A DNA stretch of 64,000 bases from an uncultured Bacteroides sp. GTDB lineage: Bacteria; Bacteroidota; Bacteroidia; Bacteroidales; Bacteroidaceae. Positions 52,875 to 63,882 of this stretch are shown in pieces. Below the pieces are notes generated by a model. That model was not told where the DNA came from. It was given only the letters and a program-made list of their open reading frames with translations, and searched no databases. The position numbers and the translations under genes are program-made. How positions within the stretch are numbered: position 1 is the first letter of the stretch; each line of letters opens with the position of its first letter. The stretch spans positions 104,037 to 168,036 of the forward strand of contig CASDXG010000079.1 of the NCBI GenBank assembly GCA_949285025.1, in the 5' to 3' direction.

Positions 52875-52879
52875 AGGAA

Positions 52880-54331
52880 ATGGGAAGAACTGTAATCAGC
52901 ATATTGAATGGGGTGGCGCGAAATCCTGCGTACAGATTAGCGCAACCTGTCAATCTGGAGATTGAGGAAGGAGAGCAGATTGCCGTTGTAGGGAGAAACG
53001 GAGCAGGGAAAAGTCTGCTTATTGATACGCTTACGGGTAAATATCCGTTATTGATGAATGAAGTGGAATATGATTTCCGCTCTTCCGGTTCTTCGGCTTT
53101 TGCGAATATTAAATATATTACGTTCCGGGATTCTTACGGCGATTATGATGCAACGTATTACTATCAGCAGCGTTGGAACACGCATGATCTGGATGATATT
53201 CCTTTGGTGCGCGATTTGCTTCCTCCCTGTGAAAACCGGGAATTGAAACAGATTCTTTACGGGTTGTTCGGTGTAGAATCGATGCTGGACAAGCATATTA
53301 TTTTATTATCGAGTGGCGAACTCCGGAAGTTTCAGTTGACAAAAACGTTACTTTCCGGGCCTCGCATGTTGATTATTGATAATCCTTTTATCGGTCTGGA
53401 CGCCCAAACGCGTGAGTTATTGCAGCAATTATTACAGAAACTTATCGAAGTTACTTCTCTGCAAGTGATACTTGTTCTTTCAAAAGACGACGATATTCCT
53501 TCGTTTATAACTCATGTCATTCCGGTGGCAGACCGTTGTTGTGGGGAAAAGACAGCATTGGCGACATATCTTGATTCTCGGGAATCGGTTCCGGAACATG
53601 TCTTATCGGATGGAAAAAGAAAACGTATATCCGGTTTACCTTGCTGTGAAGAAGCGTATCATGCCGATCGGGTTGTGGAATTGCGTAAGGTGAGTATTCG
53701 TTATGGTGAGAGGACCATTTTAAATGATCTTGATTGGGTGGTAAAACTTGGCGAGAAATGGGCCTTGAGCGGGCAAAACGGTTCCGGAAAGTCTACTTTG
53801 CTGAGTCTGATTTGTGCAGACAATCCGCAAAGTTATGCTTGTGATATTTCTTTGTTCGGGCGGCCGCGTGGTAGCGGTGAAAGTATTTGGGAGATAAAAA
53901 AGCACATTGGTTACGTCAGTCCCGAGATGCATCGTGCTTATTTAAAGAATTTGCCGGCGATAGATATCGTGGCAAGCGGTTTACATGATTCCGTCGGATT
54001 GTATAAAAAAGTGCATGCCGATGATAAGGCTGTCTGCGAGTGGTGGATGGATATATTCGGTATAGCAGAATTGAAGGACCGCAATTTCCTGTATTTATCG
54101 AGCGGAGAACAGCGGATGGTCTTGTTAGCCCGCGCATTTGTTAAGGATCCGGAGTTGTTGGTATTGGATGAACCTTTGCATGGGTTGGATATATATAACC
54201 GGCGTTTAGTTAAAGATGTGATAGATACTTTCTGTCAGCGCGAAGGAAAGACGCTGATTATGGTGACACATTATGAGGAGGAATTGCCCGATTGTATCGG
54301 ACATCGTTTGTATCTTAAAAGGAATGTGTAA
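52880..54331 (+). CDS. Tandem ABC ATPase, ModF/PhrA-like
   Basis: A 483-residue soluble protein made of two ABC domains without membrane part. Domain 1: Walker A GRNGAGKS (38-45), signature LSSGELRK, Walker B LIIDNPFIGLD, where Asn replaces the catalytic Glu. Domain 2: Walker A GQNGSGKS, signature LSSGEQRM, Walker B LVLDEPLHGLD with the normal Glu. This resembles ModF/PhrA-type proteins, whose role is not well known (molybdate or photorepair have been proposed). Only one site should hydrolyse ATP. It ends the DUF4286-ruvC operon and overlaps the convergent radical SAM gene by 17 nt. Confidence 0.82.
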   Translation: MGRTVISILNGVARNPAYRLAQPVNLEIEEGEQIAVVGRNGAGKSLLIDTLTGKYPLLMNEVEYDFRSSGSSAFANIKYITFRDSYGDYDATYYYQQRWNTHDLDDIPLVRDLLPPCENRELKQILYGLFGVESMLDKHIILLSSGELRKFQLTKTLLSGPRMLIIDNPFIGLDAQTRELLQQLLQKLIEVTSLQVILVLSKDDDIPSFITHVIPVADRCCGEKTALATYLDSRESVPEHVLSDGKRKRISGLPCCEEAYHADRVVELRKVSIRYGERTILNDLDWVVKLGEKWALSGQNGSGKSTLLSLICADNPQSYACDISLFGRPRGSGESIWEIKKHIGYVSPEMHRAYLKNLPAIDIVASGLHDSVGLYKKVHADDKAVCEWWMDIFGIAELKDRNFLYLSSGEQRMVLLARAFVKDPELLVLDEPLHGLDIYNRRLVKDVIDTFCQREGKTLIMVTHYEEELPDCIGHRLYLKRNV

Positions 54332-55949
54332 TACCATATAGCGCGGGTTTGGTCTGTTGACTTTCCGAATCGAATCCGAACCAATGTTGGGTTTCTTTAT
54401 CAGCTAACAGGCAAAACCGCATGTTCTCGGCAGAATGTCCGTATATGATTTCTGCCGTATGAGGTAGTGTGACGTGTTTTGTCCGGACTCTCTCTGCCGG
54501 TTTTTTCTTGAGAGACATGCCGGCTTCAATCCATGCAATGGTAACTTTTGTTTCGTATGCCGGATAATTAGTCTTGCAAAATTCGTATAAGATGATACCC
54601 CGACGCTCTAAACTCAAAGGTTGGTCGATAACGTTTATTGCAGTCAGATATGATAGGAAACGGGAGAGAAACTCATTTTCCTGTATGATTAGTTCGCGTG
54701 TTATTTTTTGCCATGCAGAAGTATTGTAGAATCCGTCTAAGAGTCTGGATAATCTGCCTGCCGTTATTAATTCATCGGCGGAGATATCTTCGGTTTTCAA
54801 TACTTCGTATGGGGGAAGAGGGGAGTAGCAGATGTTCAATTCTTTTGCGCGTCGGCGCATTTCAGTACCGGGAAGTAATTTTAGTGATTCCAATTGAATT
54901 TCTCCGACTCCGTATTCAGCTAAAGTGCGCACGTCGCTGAAAATATCTTCCAGACGGTATGAAGGCAATCCGGCGATGAGGTCGGCATGGGTTTCCATAT
55001 TGGGGAGGGAACAAAGAAACTTCAATCCATCAAGCGATGCCTTTAGACTGCCCATCCGGCGGCTGAGGGTTAATACCTGTTCGTGCAGGCTTTGTATTCC
55101 GGCTTCGAGATGAAGTAATCCTTTGGGCATGGTAATCAATTCTTTTTTTATTTCATCAGATAGAAGTGCCGGATGAATCTCAAGGTGGAAATGCATGTCG
55201 GGAAATTCCCGGAATATATTGAGTAGAGATTTTGCGTGCTTGCTGTTGTAGTTGAAAGTCCGGTCAAGAACCCGAATGTTCCGTATGCCGTGTGCATGAA
55301 TGATTTGTATTCTTTTCCGTATGGAATCTATAGGAATGGTACGGACAGGCTTTTCTCCTCCGCTTACGCAGAAGGCACATGTATTGAAACATCCCCGTGT
55401 TGTCTCAAGTTGAACGAAAGGTTTACTCCAATTGAAGAAGATGCTTTGTTCAGGATTAGCCAATGTTTCGAATGAAACGACGCGGGCAATTCCATTGTCA
55501 TGATAAATATTCTGTTTGTCTATATAGCAGAGTCCTGCTATGTTTGTCCATTCTTTTGTTTGGTTATGGCAGGCAATCCATTGTGGAAAAACTTCTTCTC
55601 CTTCTCCTCGGAATACGCATGTTATGAAAGGATTGCAGCGTAAGAAATGTTCATTGTTCCCTAAAAATTCAGGACCTCCCAAAACGATTTTTGAAGAGGG
55701 CAGTAATGCTTTTGCACGTGAGAGTACATGCATGAGCATTTCGTGGTTGAATAACCAGCAGGAGGCAGCAATGAAATCGGGAGTGAGATTTGCAATTTTG
55801 GCTGCTATGTTGCCCGGATTCTCGTTGATAGTTGCGGAAACAACGCTCCATTGAATTGTTTGCATGTTGTTCATCTGGGCATGTATAGCCGGTAATGCCA
55901 GTGAAGAGTGGGCATAAGAACTGTTCAGATCGAGCCAAAGGAGATGCAT
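54315..55949 (-). CDS. B12-binding-domain radical SAM protein
   Basis: A 544-residue protein. N-terminal cobalamin-binding-like domain (about 1-150, SSYAHSSLALPAIHAQ, with FIAASCWLFNHEML), then the radical SAM barrel with the cluster motif C-x3-C-x2-C in TTRGCFNTCAFC, and a DUF4080-type C-terminal part. Reaction unknown; methyl transfer or other modification is possible. Start at 55949 is chosen because the longer in-frame ATG at 55997 lies inside the hairpin terminator that ends prs. Expression must come from readthrough of that hairpin or a hidden promoter. Confidence 0.82.
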   Translation of the reverse strand: MHLLWLDLNSSYAHSSLALPAIHAQMNNMQTIQWSVVSATINENPGNIAAKIANLTPDFIAASCWLFNHEMLMHVLSRAKALLPSSKIVLGGPEFLGNNEHFLRCNPFITCVFRGEGEEVFPQWIACHNQTKEWTNIAGLCYIDKQNIYHDNGIARVVSFETLANPEQSIFFNWSKPFVQLETTRGCFNTCAFCVSGGEKPVRTIPIDSIRKRIQIIHAHGIRNIRVLDRTFNYNSKHAKSLLNIFREFPDMHFHLEIHPALLSDEIKKELITMPKGLLHLEAGIQSLHEQVLTLSRRMGSLKASLDGLKFLCSLPNMETHADLIAGLPSYRLEDIFSDVRTLAEYGVGEIQLESLKLLPGTEMRRRAKELNICYSPLPPYEVLKTEDISADELITAGRLSRLLDGFYNTSAWQKITRELIIQENEFLSRFLSYLTAINVIDQPLSLERRGIILYEFCKTNYPAYETKVTIAWIEAGMSLKKKPAERVRTKHVTLPHTAEIIYGHSAENMRFCLLADKETQHWFGFDSESQQTKPALYGITHSF

Positions 55950-55956
55950 GTCGGAA

Positions 55957-56000
55957 AGAAAAATAATGTCATTCTTCGCTTTCGGTCGGAATGACATTAT
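55957..56000 (-). terminator. Intrinsic terminator after prs
   Basis: On the minus strand ATAATGTCATTC pairs perfectly with GAATGACATTAT (55989-56000 with 55963-55974), loop 14 nt, then a T-rich tract. It begins 24 nt past the prs stop and ends about 8 nt before the radical SAM start codon. Confidence 0.75.
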
Positions 56001-56024
56001 GTAAAAATGAAATTATAATAACGA

Positions 56025-56963
56025 TTATAATAAGTATTGTGAACTGATAGATTCGTTTGTTGTTACTCGACGGATGGTTTCTGCAAACATGCTGGCGATA
56101 GAAAGTTGTTTAACTTTCTCGCAGCGGTTAGAGTAGGGAATACTGTCTGTGAAAACCATTTCGGTGAGCTGTGAATTTTGTATCCGTTCAGAGGCCGGAC
56201 CGGACATCACGCAATGTGATGCGATTGCCCGAACAGATCGTGCCCCGGCTTCCTTCATGATGTCGGCCGCTTTGGTTATTGTTCCGGCTGTATCTACCAT
56301 ATCATCTATCAAGATTACATTCTTGTCTTTTACTTCTCCGATAATTTGCATGGAAGCAACGACATTGGCTCTTTCACGTGTTTTGTGACATAAAACCAAA
56401 GGTACGTCTAAATATTTAGCGTAAGAGCTTGCTCTTTTGGAACCTCCTACATCGGGAGTGGCAATCGCCAGATTGTCTAGATTAAGCGATTGGATATATG
56501 GTAAAAAGATGGTAGAACCGTATAGATGGTCAACAGGAATATCGAAGAATCCTTGTATTTGGTCTGCATGTAAATCCATTGTTATCAGACGGTCGATTCC
56601 TGCAACACTTAACAGGTTTGCCACCAGTTTGGCACCTATGGAAACGCGCGGTTTGTCTTTTCTGTCCTGACGTGCCCAGCCAAAATAAGGAATAACAGCA
56701 ATGATGCTTTTGGCTGACGCCCGCTTTGCTGCATCAATCATTAGTAAAAGTTCCATTAGATTGTCTGAGTTTGGGAACGTGGATTGTACCAGGAATACAT
56801 GTTGTCCACGAATAGATTCCTCATAAGATACGGCAAACTCGCCGTCGGCAAAATGCGTAATGTTCATATTACCCAGAGGGCAACCTAAACTTGTACAGAT
56901 TTTTTCTGCAAGGTATTTCGAATTTGTACCGGAGAATACCTTGAATGGTGATGTTTCGCTCAT
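56025..56963 (-). CDS. prs: Ribose-phosphate pyrophosphokinase
   Basis: Makes PRPP from ribose-5-phosphate and ATP, for nucleotide, histidine and NAD synthesis. The 312-residue length is standard. Signatures: FSGTNSKYLAEKI (N-terminus), NITHFADGE, the DLHADQIQGFF region, and the PRPP loop VILIDDMVDTAGT near 215-227. Start at ATG 56963 rather than 57002, because the promoter puts transcription start near 56993. Its promoter is one of the best in the window, and a terminator follows. Confidence 0.95.
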   Translation of the reverse strand: MSETSPFKVFSGTNSKYLAEKICTSLGCPLGNMNITHFADGEFAVSYEESIRGQHVFLVQSTFPNSDNLMELLLMIDAAKRASAKSIIAVIPYFGWARQDRKDKPRVSIGAKLVANLLSVAGIDRLITMDLHADQIQGFFDIPVDHLYGSTIFLPYIQSLNLDNLAIATPDVGGSKRASSYAKYLDVPLVLCHKTRERANVVASMQIIGEVKDKNVILIDDMVDTAGTITKAADIMKEAGARSVRAIASHCVMSGPASERIQNSQLTEMVFTDSIPYSNRCEKVKQLSIASMFAETIRRVTTNESISSQYLL

Positions 56964-56999
56964 TGTATGATGAAAAATGTTATCGTAAATTATGTTTTG

Positions 57000-57030
57000 C
57001 AAAGTTAGCTATTCCGTGAATATTGACAAA
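57000..57030 (-). promoter_or_regulatory. Promoter of prs
   Basis: TTTG (complement of 57027-57030), 19 nt, then TAACTTTG (complement of 57000-57007). Both parts and spacing match the Bacteroidota consensus. It overlaps the 53-nt gap after the thiamin operon, so prs may also receive readthrough from it. Confidence 0.75.
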
Positions 57031-57056
57031 AAGATTGGCAAAATTTTGAGTGAATA

Positions 57057-57665
57057 TTAGTCTGTCAGTTCCTTCAGCCGGCGGAAATAGGTGATTAAAC
57101 TTTGATAGTTATAGTCGGAAGCCGGATTGAATCTGTTCCAAAGACTGCCTAAAACAGCTGCGCCTCCGAAACCAAAGTCTTTTATGTACATGATGTTTTC
57201 ATCGTTTATTCCGCCGAGCGCGATAACTTTCCTGTCGATTATTCCTTCTTTGACAGCATTTCTGATGTCTTCCTCTGTGAAATGCGATTTATATCCTTCT
57301 TTTGAAATGCTGTTGAAAATGGGACTTAAAAAGACGTAGTCGCAGCTTTTCTTGTCGACCTTAACTTCATCGAATGTATGACATGAGGCGCTTATATGTC
57401 CTGTATATTCATCGGGAGCAATGGGATTGCGGTTGCTTAGATGAATACCCTTGAGCTTGTATTCTTCTTTCAGATAAAAATGGTCATGTATGACGATGCG
57501 TTTATGGAATTTTTCCGGTATGAGTGTTAACAGACGCTCTGCATAAACCGCAGGCAGATTGGGCTTACGCAAATGCAGAATGTCGAGTCCTTCCTCGAAA
57601 AGTGCTGTTATGATTTGGTCTTCTTCCACGAAATATGTGGGAGTCGTTATGACTATCAATTTCAT
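57057..57665 (-). CDS. Second thiamine-phosphate-synthase-like protein (ThiE/TenI family)
   Basis: A 202-residue TIM-barrel protein of the ThiE/TenI family. It has IHLSNRN (place of the pyrophosphate-site HLxxxD of ThiE, here without the Asp), ASCHTFDEV, YVFLSPIF and VIALGGINDEN followed by GFGGAAVLGSLW. Since true ThiE lies elsewhere in the operon, this is more likely a TenI-like thiazole tautomerase or a divergent second ThiE. It is the last gene of the thiamin operon, 56 nt after thiF. Confidence 0.75.
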   Translation of the reverse strand: MKLIVITTPTYFVEEDQIITALFEEGLDILHLRKPNLPAVYAERLLTLIPEKFHKRIVIHDHFYLKEEYKLKGIHLSNRNPIAPDEYTGHISASCHTFDEVKVDKKSCDYVFLSPIFNSISKEGYKSHFTEEDIRNAVKEGIIDRKVIALGGINDENIMYIKDFGFGGAAVLGSLWNRFNPASDYNYQSLITYFRRLKELTD

Positions 57666-57721
57666 TTTCGCTGCAAAATTGGGTGCAAAGGTAGTAAGCT
57701 GATTGTAATATTCCTAATCTT

Positions 57722-58414
57722 TCAGAATAAAATAGTATCTGAATGTAGGGTTTTAAGGTCTATTGTCCATAACTTCCCGCTTAAAATTTCTCCATATCCG
57801 CAGATGATTTTAATCGTTTCATTGGCTTCTATGCAGCCGATGATTCCGGGAATGATTCCGAGCACGCCTTTGGGTGGGGAGGGGAGAGAAAGCAAATCGT
57901 TTTCATCGGGGAATAAATCACGGTAATTTTTCCCGTTTTGGTAATTGAAAACAGAAACTTGTCCGTCGAAAGCCCGGATTGCTCCATAGACGTATACCTT
58001 CCCTTGTTTGATGCAGACATCGTTTATCAGATAACGGGTCCTGAAATTATCGCATCCGTCTACTATAATATCGTATGATGCAATGAGGCGTTCCGCATTT
58101 TCCCGAGTAAGGCGTTCGTCATAAGCATGAATCGTTATATTACTGTTCAGGGCACTTAATCTTTGTTGGGCGCAAATAACTTTAGGTTGTCCTATTTCTG
58201 TTTCTGTATAAAGAATCTGACGTTGCAGATTACTTTCACTTACTTTGTCATCGTCTATCAGTCCGATAGTGCCGATACCCGCCCCTGCGAGATAGAGGGC
58301 AACGGGGGAGCCTAATCCTCCTACGCCGACTATCAGTACGCGGGCTTTTTGTAATTTGTTTTGTCCTTCTTTTCCAATTTCGGAAAGAAGTATTTGTCGG
58401 TCATATCTTCCCAT
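57722..58414 (-). CDS. thiF: ThiF-family adenylyltransferase, zinc cysteines missing
   Basis: Adenylates the C-terminal Gly of ThiS so sulfur can be added. The 230-residue protein has the E1-like nucleotide loop VGVGGLGSPVALYLAGAG, GLIDDDKVSESNLQRQILY and VDGCDNFRTRYLIND. The usual zinc site has Cys-x-x-Cys; here the matching place reads NYRDLFP and no second pair is seen, so zinc is probably not bound. Start at 58414, overlapping the thiH stop by 1 nt; an in-frame ATG at 58459 would lie inside thiH. Confidence 0.85.
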   Translation of the reverse strand: MGRYDRQILLSEIGKEGQNKLQKARVLIVGVGGLGSPVALYLAGAGIGTIGLIDDDKVSESNLQRQILYTETEIGQPKVICAQQRLSALNSNITIHAYDERLTRENAERLIASYDIIVDGCDNFRTRYLINDVCIKQGKVYVYGAIRAFDGQVSVFNYQNGKNYRDLFPDENDLLSLPSPPKGVLGIIPGIIGCIEANETIKIICGYGEILSGKLWTIDLKTLHSDTILF

Positions 58415-59541
58415 TATATTCTGGCTGTGTAATCGAAAGAAGCATCCCAGTCTTTCCATACGGGTTCTCTACCGAGACGTTTTAGCGTTTGTTCTATTTC
58501 TGCGGCGGTACGTTCATCGCTTACATGGAACTGTTCGAGAGCCTGCGGATAGGTATAGTATCCTCCCGGTTCCGTCTTGCTTTCCGCGCTCATGGTTGTG
58601 ACGCCGAGCGTGGCCATGTGGTCGCGAATATTGGCCGGTTCGCGTGTAGAATAGGAGATATCTACATCATGATCGAAGATACGCATGGCAAAAGTTACCT
58701 GTGCCAGTTCTTTGTCGCTCATGATAACGTTAGGCTGGAAGCCTTCATTTTCGGCAGGACGCATGCGCGGAAAGTTTACACTATATTTGGTTTTCCAATA
58801 GTGCTTTTGCAGATACCGTAGATGATAAGCCATCATGGTCACATCAGTACGCCAGTCTTCTAATCCGATTAATACCCCCATACCAATGGAATGCACTCCG
58901 GCTTGTCCCATGCGGTCGAAGCCGTTTACTCGCCATTCGAATTTCGACTTCATGCCTCGCGGGTGATAAATATTGTAACGGGCGCGGTTATAAGTCTCTT
59001 GAAAGCAGATTACTCCATTCAGACCGTGCTTGATAAGTTCGGCATATTCTTCTGTTTTCAAGGGCATAACCTCGATTTTCAGATTCGAGAAATAGGGCTT
59101 TGCAAGATCGAGTGCCCGTGCCAGATACGGTACACCGGCTTTGGCAGGATTTTCTCCGGTTACGATTAGTAAGTTTTCAAACGGTGCAAGTTTTTTGATT
59201 GCGCGATATTCGTTTTCTATTTCTTCGGGAGTCAGGATGGTGCGCGCCATCGGATTGCTGATATGAAATCCGCAATATACACAGGAGTTGGTACAAGAGT
59301 TGGTTATATAAAGCGGTATGAACATGGAGATGGTTTTACCGAATCGTTCTTCCGTGTAGCGGCGGCTTAAACGAGCCATCGGCTCTATGTATTTTGCGGC
59401 AGCAGGTGATATCAAAGCCATGAAGTCGTCTACATCGCAATGTTGTTTTCCTAAAGCGCGGACCACATCGGCTTCGGTTTTTGAGTAAATGGCTTGGGTT
59501 GTATCTTCCCAGCTTATTTTTTCTAATTCTTCACTGAACAT
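58414..59541 (-). CDS. thiH: 2-iminoacetate synthase ThiH
   Basis: Radical SAM enzyme that splits tyrosine to dehydroglycine and p-cresol for the thiazole ring; use of ThiH instead of ThiO fits anaerobic life. The 375-residue protein has the cluster motif Cys83-x3-Cys87-x2-Cys90 in TNSCTNSCVYCGFH, and the C-terminal BATS-type domain. It is separated from thiC by 151 nt, the largest gap of the operon, which shows a small hairpin near 59566-59589 but no clear promoter. Confidence 0.93.
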   Translation of the reverse strand: MFSEELEKISWEDTTQAIYSKTEADVVRALGKQHCDVDDFMALISPAAAKYIEPMARLSRRYTEERFGKTISMFIPLYITNSCTNSCVYCGFHISNPMARTILTPEEIENEYRAIKKLAPFENLLIVTGENPAKAGVPYLARALDLAKPYFSNLKIEVMPLKTEEYAELIKHGLNGVICFQETYNRARYNIYHPRGMKSKFEWRVNGFDRMGQAGVHSIGMGVLIGLEDWRTDVTMMAYHLRYLQKHYWKTKYSVNFPRMRPAENEGFQPNVIMSDKELAQVTFAMRIFDHDVDISYSTREPANIRDHMATLGVTTMSAESKTEPGGYYTYPQALEQFHVSDERTAAEIEQTLKRLGREPVWKDWDASFDYTARI

Positions 59542-59692
59542 TGTGTATGATTGAATTTTATTGTTATTGATAGCAATATTGCTTTCAATATGTTTTTTCG
59601 CATATCGGTTTCAGACATTGTCGTATGTTTAATTCTGTTGGAGAATATCTGTTTGGACAATGCCTTTTAAAGAGAGTTCTGCAACTCATTTA

Positions 59693-62181
<2,489 letters not shown>

Positions 62182-62194
62182 AATGAATGATTGT

Positions 62195-62815
62195 TTACAG
62201 AAGTTTTAGTGATAATATTTCTTTCATTTCATTTATCGGGTTCTCGGCGCGCAGGATAGAGCCACTGAGTGCTATTCCGCTGACACCTGTGCGCAGAATA
62301 TCCGGGATGTCTTTTCGGGTGATTCCTCCGATGGCCACGACAGGGATACGTATGTTTTCCGTCTTCATGCCGTTTATGATAGCCCGATATCCGTCTGTTC
62401 CCAATACAGGGCTGAGATTTTTCTTTGTTGTTGTGAAGCGGAACGGGCCGCAACCGATATAATTTGCGCCGTCCCGATAGTGTGCCCGTACATCGTTAAG
62501 GGTATTGGCTGTGGCTCCGATGATAAAATCGTTTCCTAAAAATTGTCGCGCTTCGGCTATGGGCATGTCATTTTTCCCCAGATGTACACCGTCTGCTTTG
62601 AGCTTTTTTACAAGTTCCACCCTGTCGTCTATAATAAATGTCGCTTTGTATTGTTTGCAGAGGGCTTGTATACGTATGGCCTCTTCCTCGACTTCGTCTT
62701 CAGACGCCTCTTTCATTCGCAACTGTATCCATCGGCACCCGCCTTTAAGTGCCATGACTGCAGAGTCGTAATACGAATATTTTTCTGTGTAATGGGTAAT
62801 GAATTGCAAATCCAT
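62195..62815 (-). CDS. thiE: Thiamine-phosphate synthase ThiE
   Basis: Joins the HMP-PP and thiazole phosphate to thiamin phosphate. The 206-residue TIM-barrel shows [33 protein letters not shown] (with the usual HLGxxDM), the [10 protein letters not shown] site, [11 protein letters not shown] and [13 protein letters not shown] choose the ATG at 62815, which has GGAGG nine nt upstream; the ATG at 62824, overlapping the thiS stop, is an alternative. The Gly codons at the end of thiS form this GGAGG. Confidence 0.92.
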   Translation of the reverse strand: MDLQFITHYTEKYSYYDSAVMALKGGCRWIQLRMKEASEDEVEEEAIRIQALCKQYKATFIIDDRVELVKKLKADGVHLGKNDMPIAEARQFLGNDFIIGATANTLNDVRAHYRDGANYIGCGPFRFTTTKKNLSPVLGTDGYRAIINGMKTENIRIPVVAIGGITRKDIPDILRTGVSGIALSGSILRAENPINEMKEILSLKLL

Positions 62816-62820
62816 AGCTG

Positions 62821-63021
62821 TCATCCTCCGCAGGCTGCTTTTATGATAATTAAACTGTCCCCTTCTTTCAGAAGATGGTTCTCCCATTGTGTGCGTGGAA
62901 TCATGCGGTTGTGTAGTGCTACGGCTATGCCTTGAGCGGGAAGTGCGAGCTGTTTCATCAGATCGGCTATCGTATTTCCTTGCAGTAGTTCTGTTTCTTT
63001 GTTGTTTACTATAAGTTTCAT
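62821..63021 (-). CDS. thiS: Sulfur carrier protein ThiS
   Basis: A 66-residue ubiquitin-like sulfur carrier. It ends in Ala-Cys-Gly-Gly, the tail that ThiF adenylates and that then carries the thiocarboxylate. The start at 63021 (MKLIVNNKETELLQG) fits the family length; an ATG at 63081 would add 20 residues inside the riboswitch leader. First gene of the operon. Confidence 0.93.
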   Translation of the reverse strand: MKLIVNNKETELLQGNTIADLMKQLALPAQGIAVALHNRMIPRTQWENHLLKEGDSLIIIKAACGG

Positions 63022-63097
63022 TATCAGATGATTTTTGAAAGAAAACAAAGAAAGCCTCCGCTCAGCAGGAAAGAAAAGCAAAGATATTTTCCTGTAA

Positions 63098-63176
63098 CAA
63101 TCCCTTCGGCGGTATTAACCGCATCAGGTTCGTAGGGTATGATCTCAGCCCATTCTTATGTGAGGGCACCCCTTTG
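63098..63176 (-). promoter_or_regulatory. TPP (THI-box) riboswitch
   Basis: On the minus strand the aptamer core reads GGGGTGCCC, then GGGCTGAGATCATACCC, then GAACCTGATGCGGTTA, ATACCGCCGAAGGGA: the conserved blocks of the TPP aptamer in order. It begins about 9 nt after the predicted transcription start and lies 76 nt before thiS. Downstream a 7-bp stem (CAGGAAA with TTTCCTG, 63066-63094) may belong to the expression platform, but no clear T-run follows, so translation control is as likely as termination. Confidence 0.93.
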
Positions 63177-63191
63177 TTTCTGCATTTTCTG

Positions 63192-63199
63192 CAAAGGTA
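63192..63199 (-). promoter_or_regulatory. Probable -7 box of the thiamin operon
   Basis: TACCTTTG on the minus strand, start near 63185, just before the riboswitch. ATTG stands at the -33 place (one mismatch to TTTG, spacing 19). Confidence 0.6.
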
Positions 63200-63262
63200 T
63201 GGAAAAAACGGAATATTCCAATAGAAGCATGTCGTAAAAAGCAAAATAATGTGACCTTTGGT

Positions 63263-63802
63263 TTAGAGGTAAAAAGCATCGGAATAATGAACCGTTCCGT
63301 ATAGTTCCTTCAATCCGTCTTTTTTTAACTCAACGACCATGCAGTTTTCATCCGGAACATTAAACGGAATTTTTATTCCGAAGACAGACGCTTTTTGGTA
63401 ACCGAACTTGGGGTAATAATCCTTGTGTCCCAGAAGTACGGTTGCCGCATAGCCTAATTTTGCGGCTCGTCTGTGTGCCTCCTTGATAAGCATCCCGCCT
63501 ATGCCCATTCTTTGATGGGAAGGAAGGACGGATAGTGGGGCGAGGGCTAATGCTGTATAGGAATTGTTTTCATTTACTATTTTTACTTTTGACAGCAGAA
63601 TATGCCCTATGATTTGGTTGTTTCCTGTTTCTGCCACCAAAGACAGTTCGGGTATGTACGCATCGGATTCTCGCAATTTCTCGACAAGAATATGCTCGGT
63701 ATGGTCGCTTTCTTCCATATTTCGGAAAGCCGATTCTATAACTGTACGAATCTGGTCGAAATCTTTAACAGTTTCTTGTCGGATGATAATGTCATTGCTC
63801 AT
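63263..63802 (-). CDS. GNAT-family N-acetyltransferase
   Basis: A 179-residue acetyltransferase. The acetyl-CoA site is visible as VLPSHQRMGIGGMLIKEAHRRA (Gln/Arg-x-x-Gly-x-Gly/Ala type), with ALAPLSVLP before it and LLGHKDYYPKFGYQ after it, a pattern seen in YhbS-type members. Substrate unknown. It has a promoter box at 63827 and is a single gene. Confidence 0.87.
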   Translation of the reverse strand: MSNDIIIRQETVKDFDQIRTVIESAFRNMEESDHTEHILVEKLRESDAYIPELSLVAETGNNQIIGHILLSKVKIVNENNSYTALALAPLSVLPSHQRMGIGGMLIKEAHRRAAKLGYAATVLLGHKDYYPKFGYQKASVFGIKIPFNVPDENCMVVELKKDGLKELYGTVHYSDAFYL

Positions 63803-63826
63803 TGGGTATTTCTATTTATCCATGCA

Positions 63827-63834
63827 CAAAGGTA
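63827..63834 (-). promoter_or_regulatory. Probable -7 box of the GNAT gene
   Basis: TACCTTTG on the minus strand, start near 63820, 18 nt before the ATG at 63802. Confidence 0.5.
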
Positions 63835-63882
63835 ATTAATACCGTTATGGAAAGAGTGAAGATTTTCCGTAAATCTGTATAA

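Noticed and set aside
59523-59618. 31-codon minus-strand frame in the thiC-thiH gap
   Set aside because: It overlaps the start of thiH and has no recognisable feature; the gap shows only a small hairpin.
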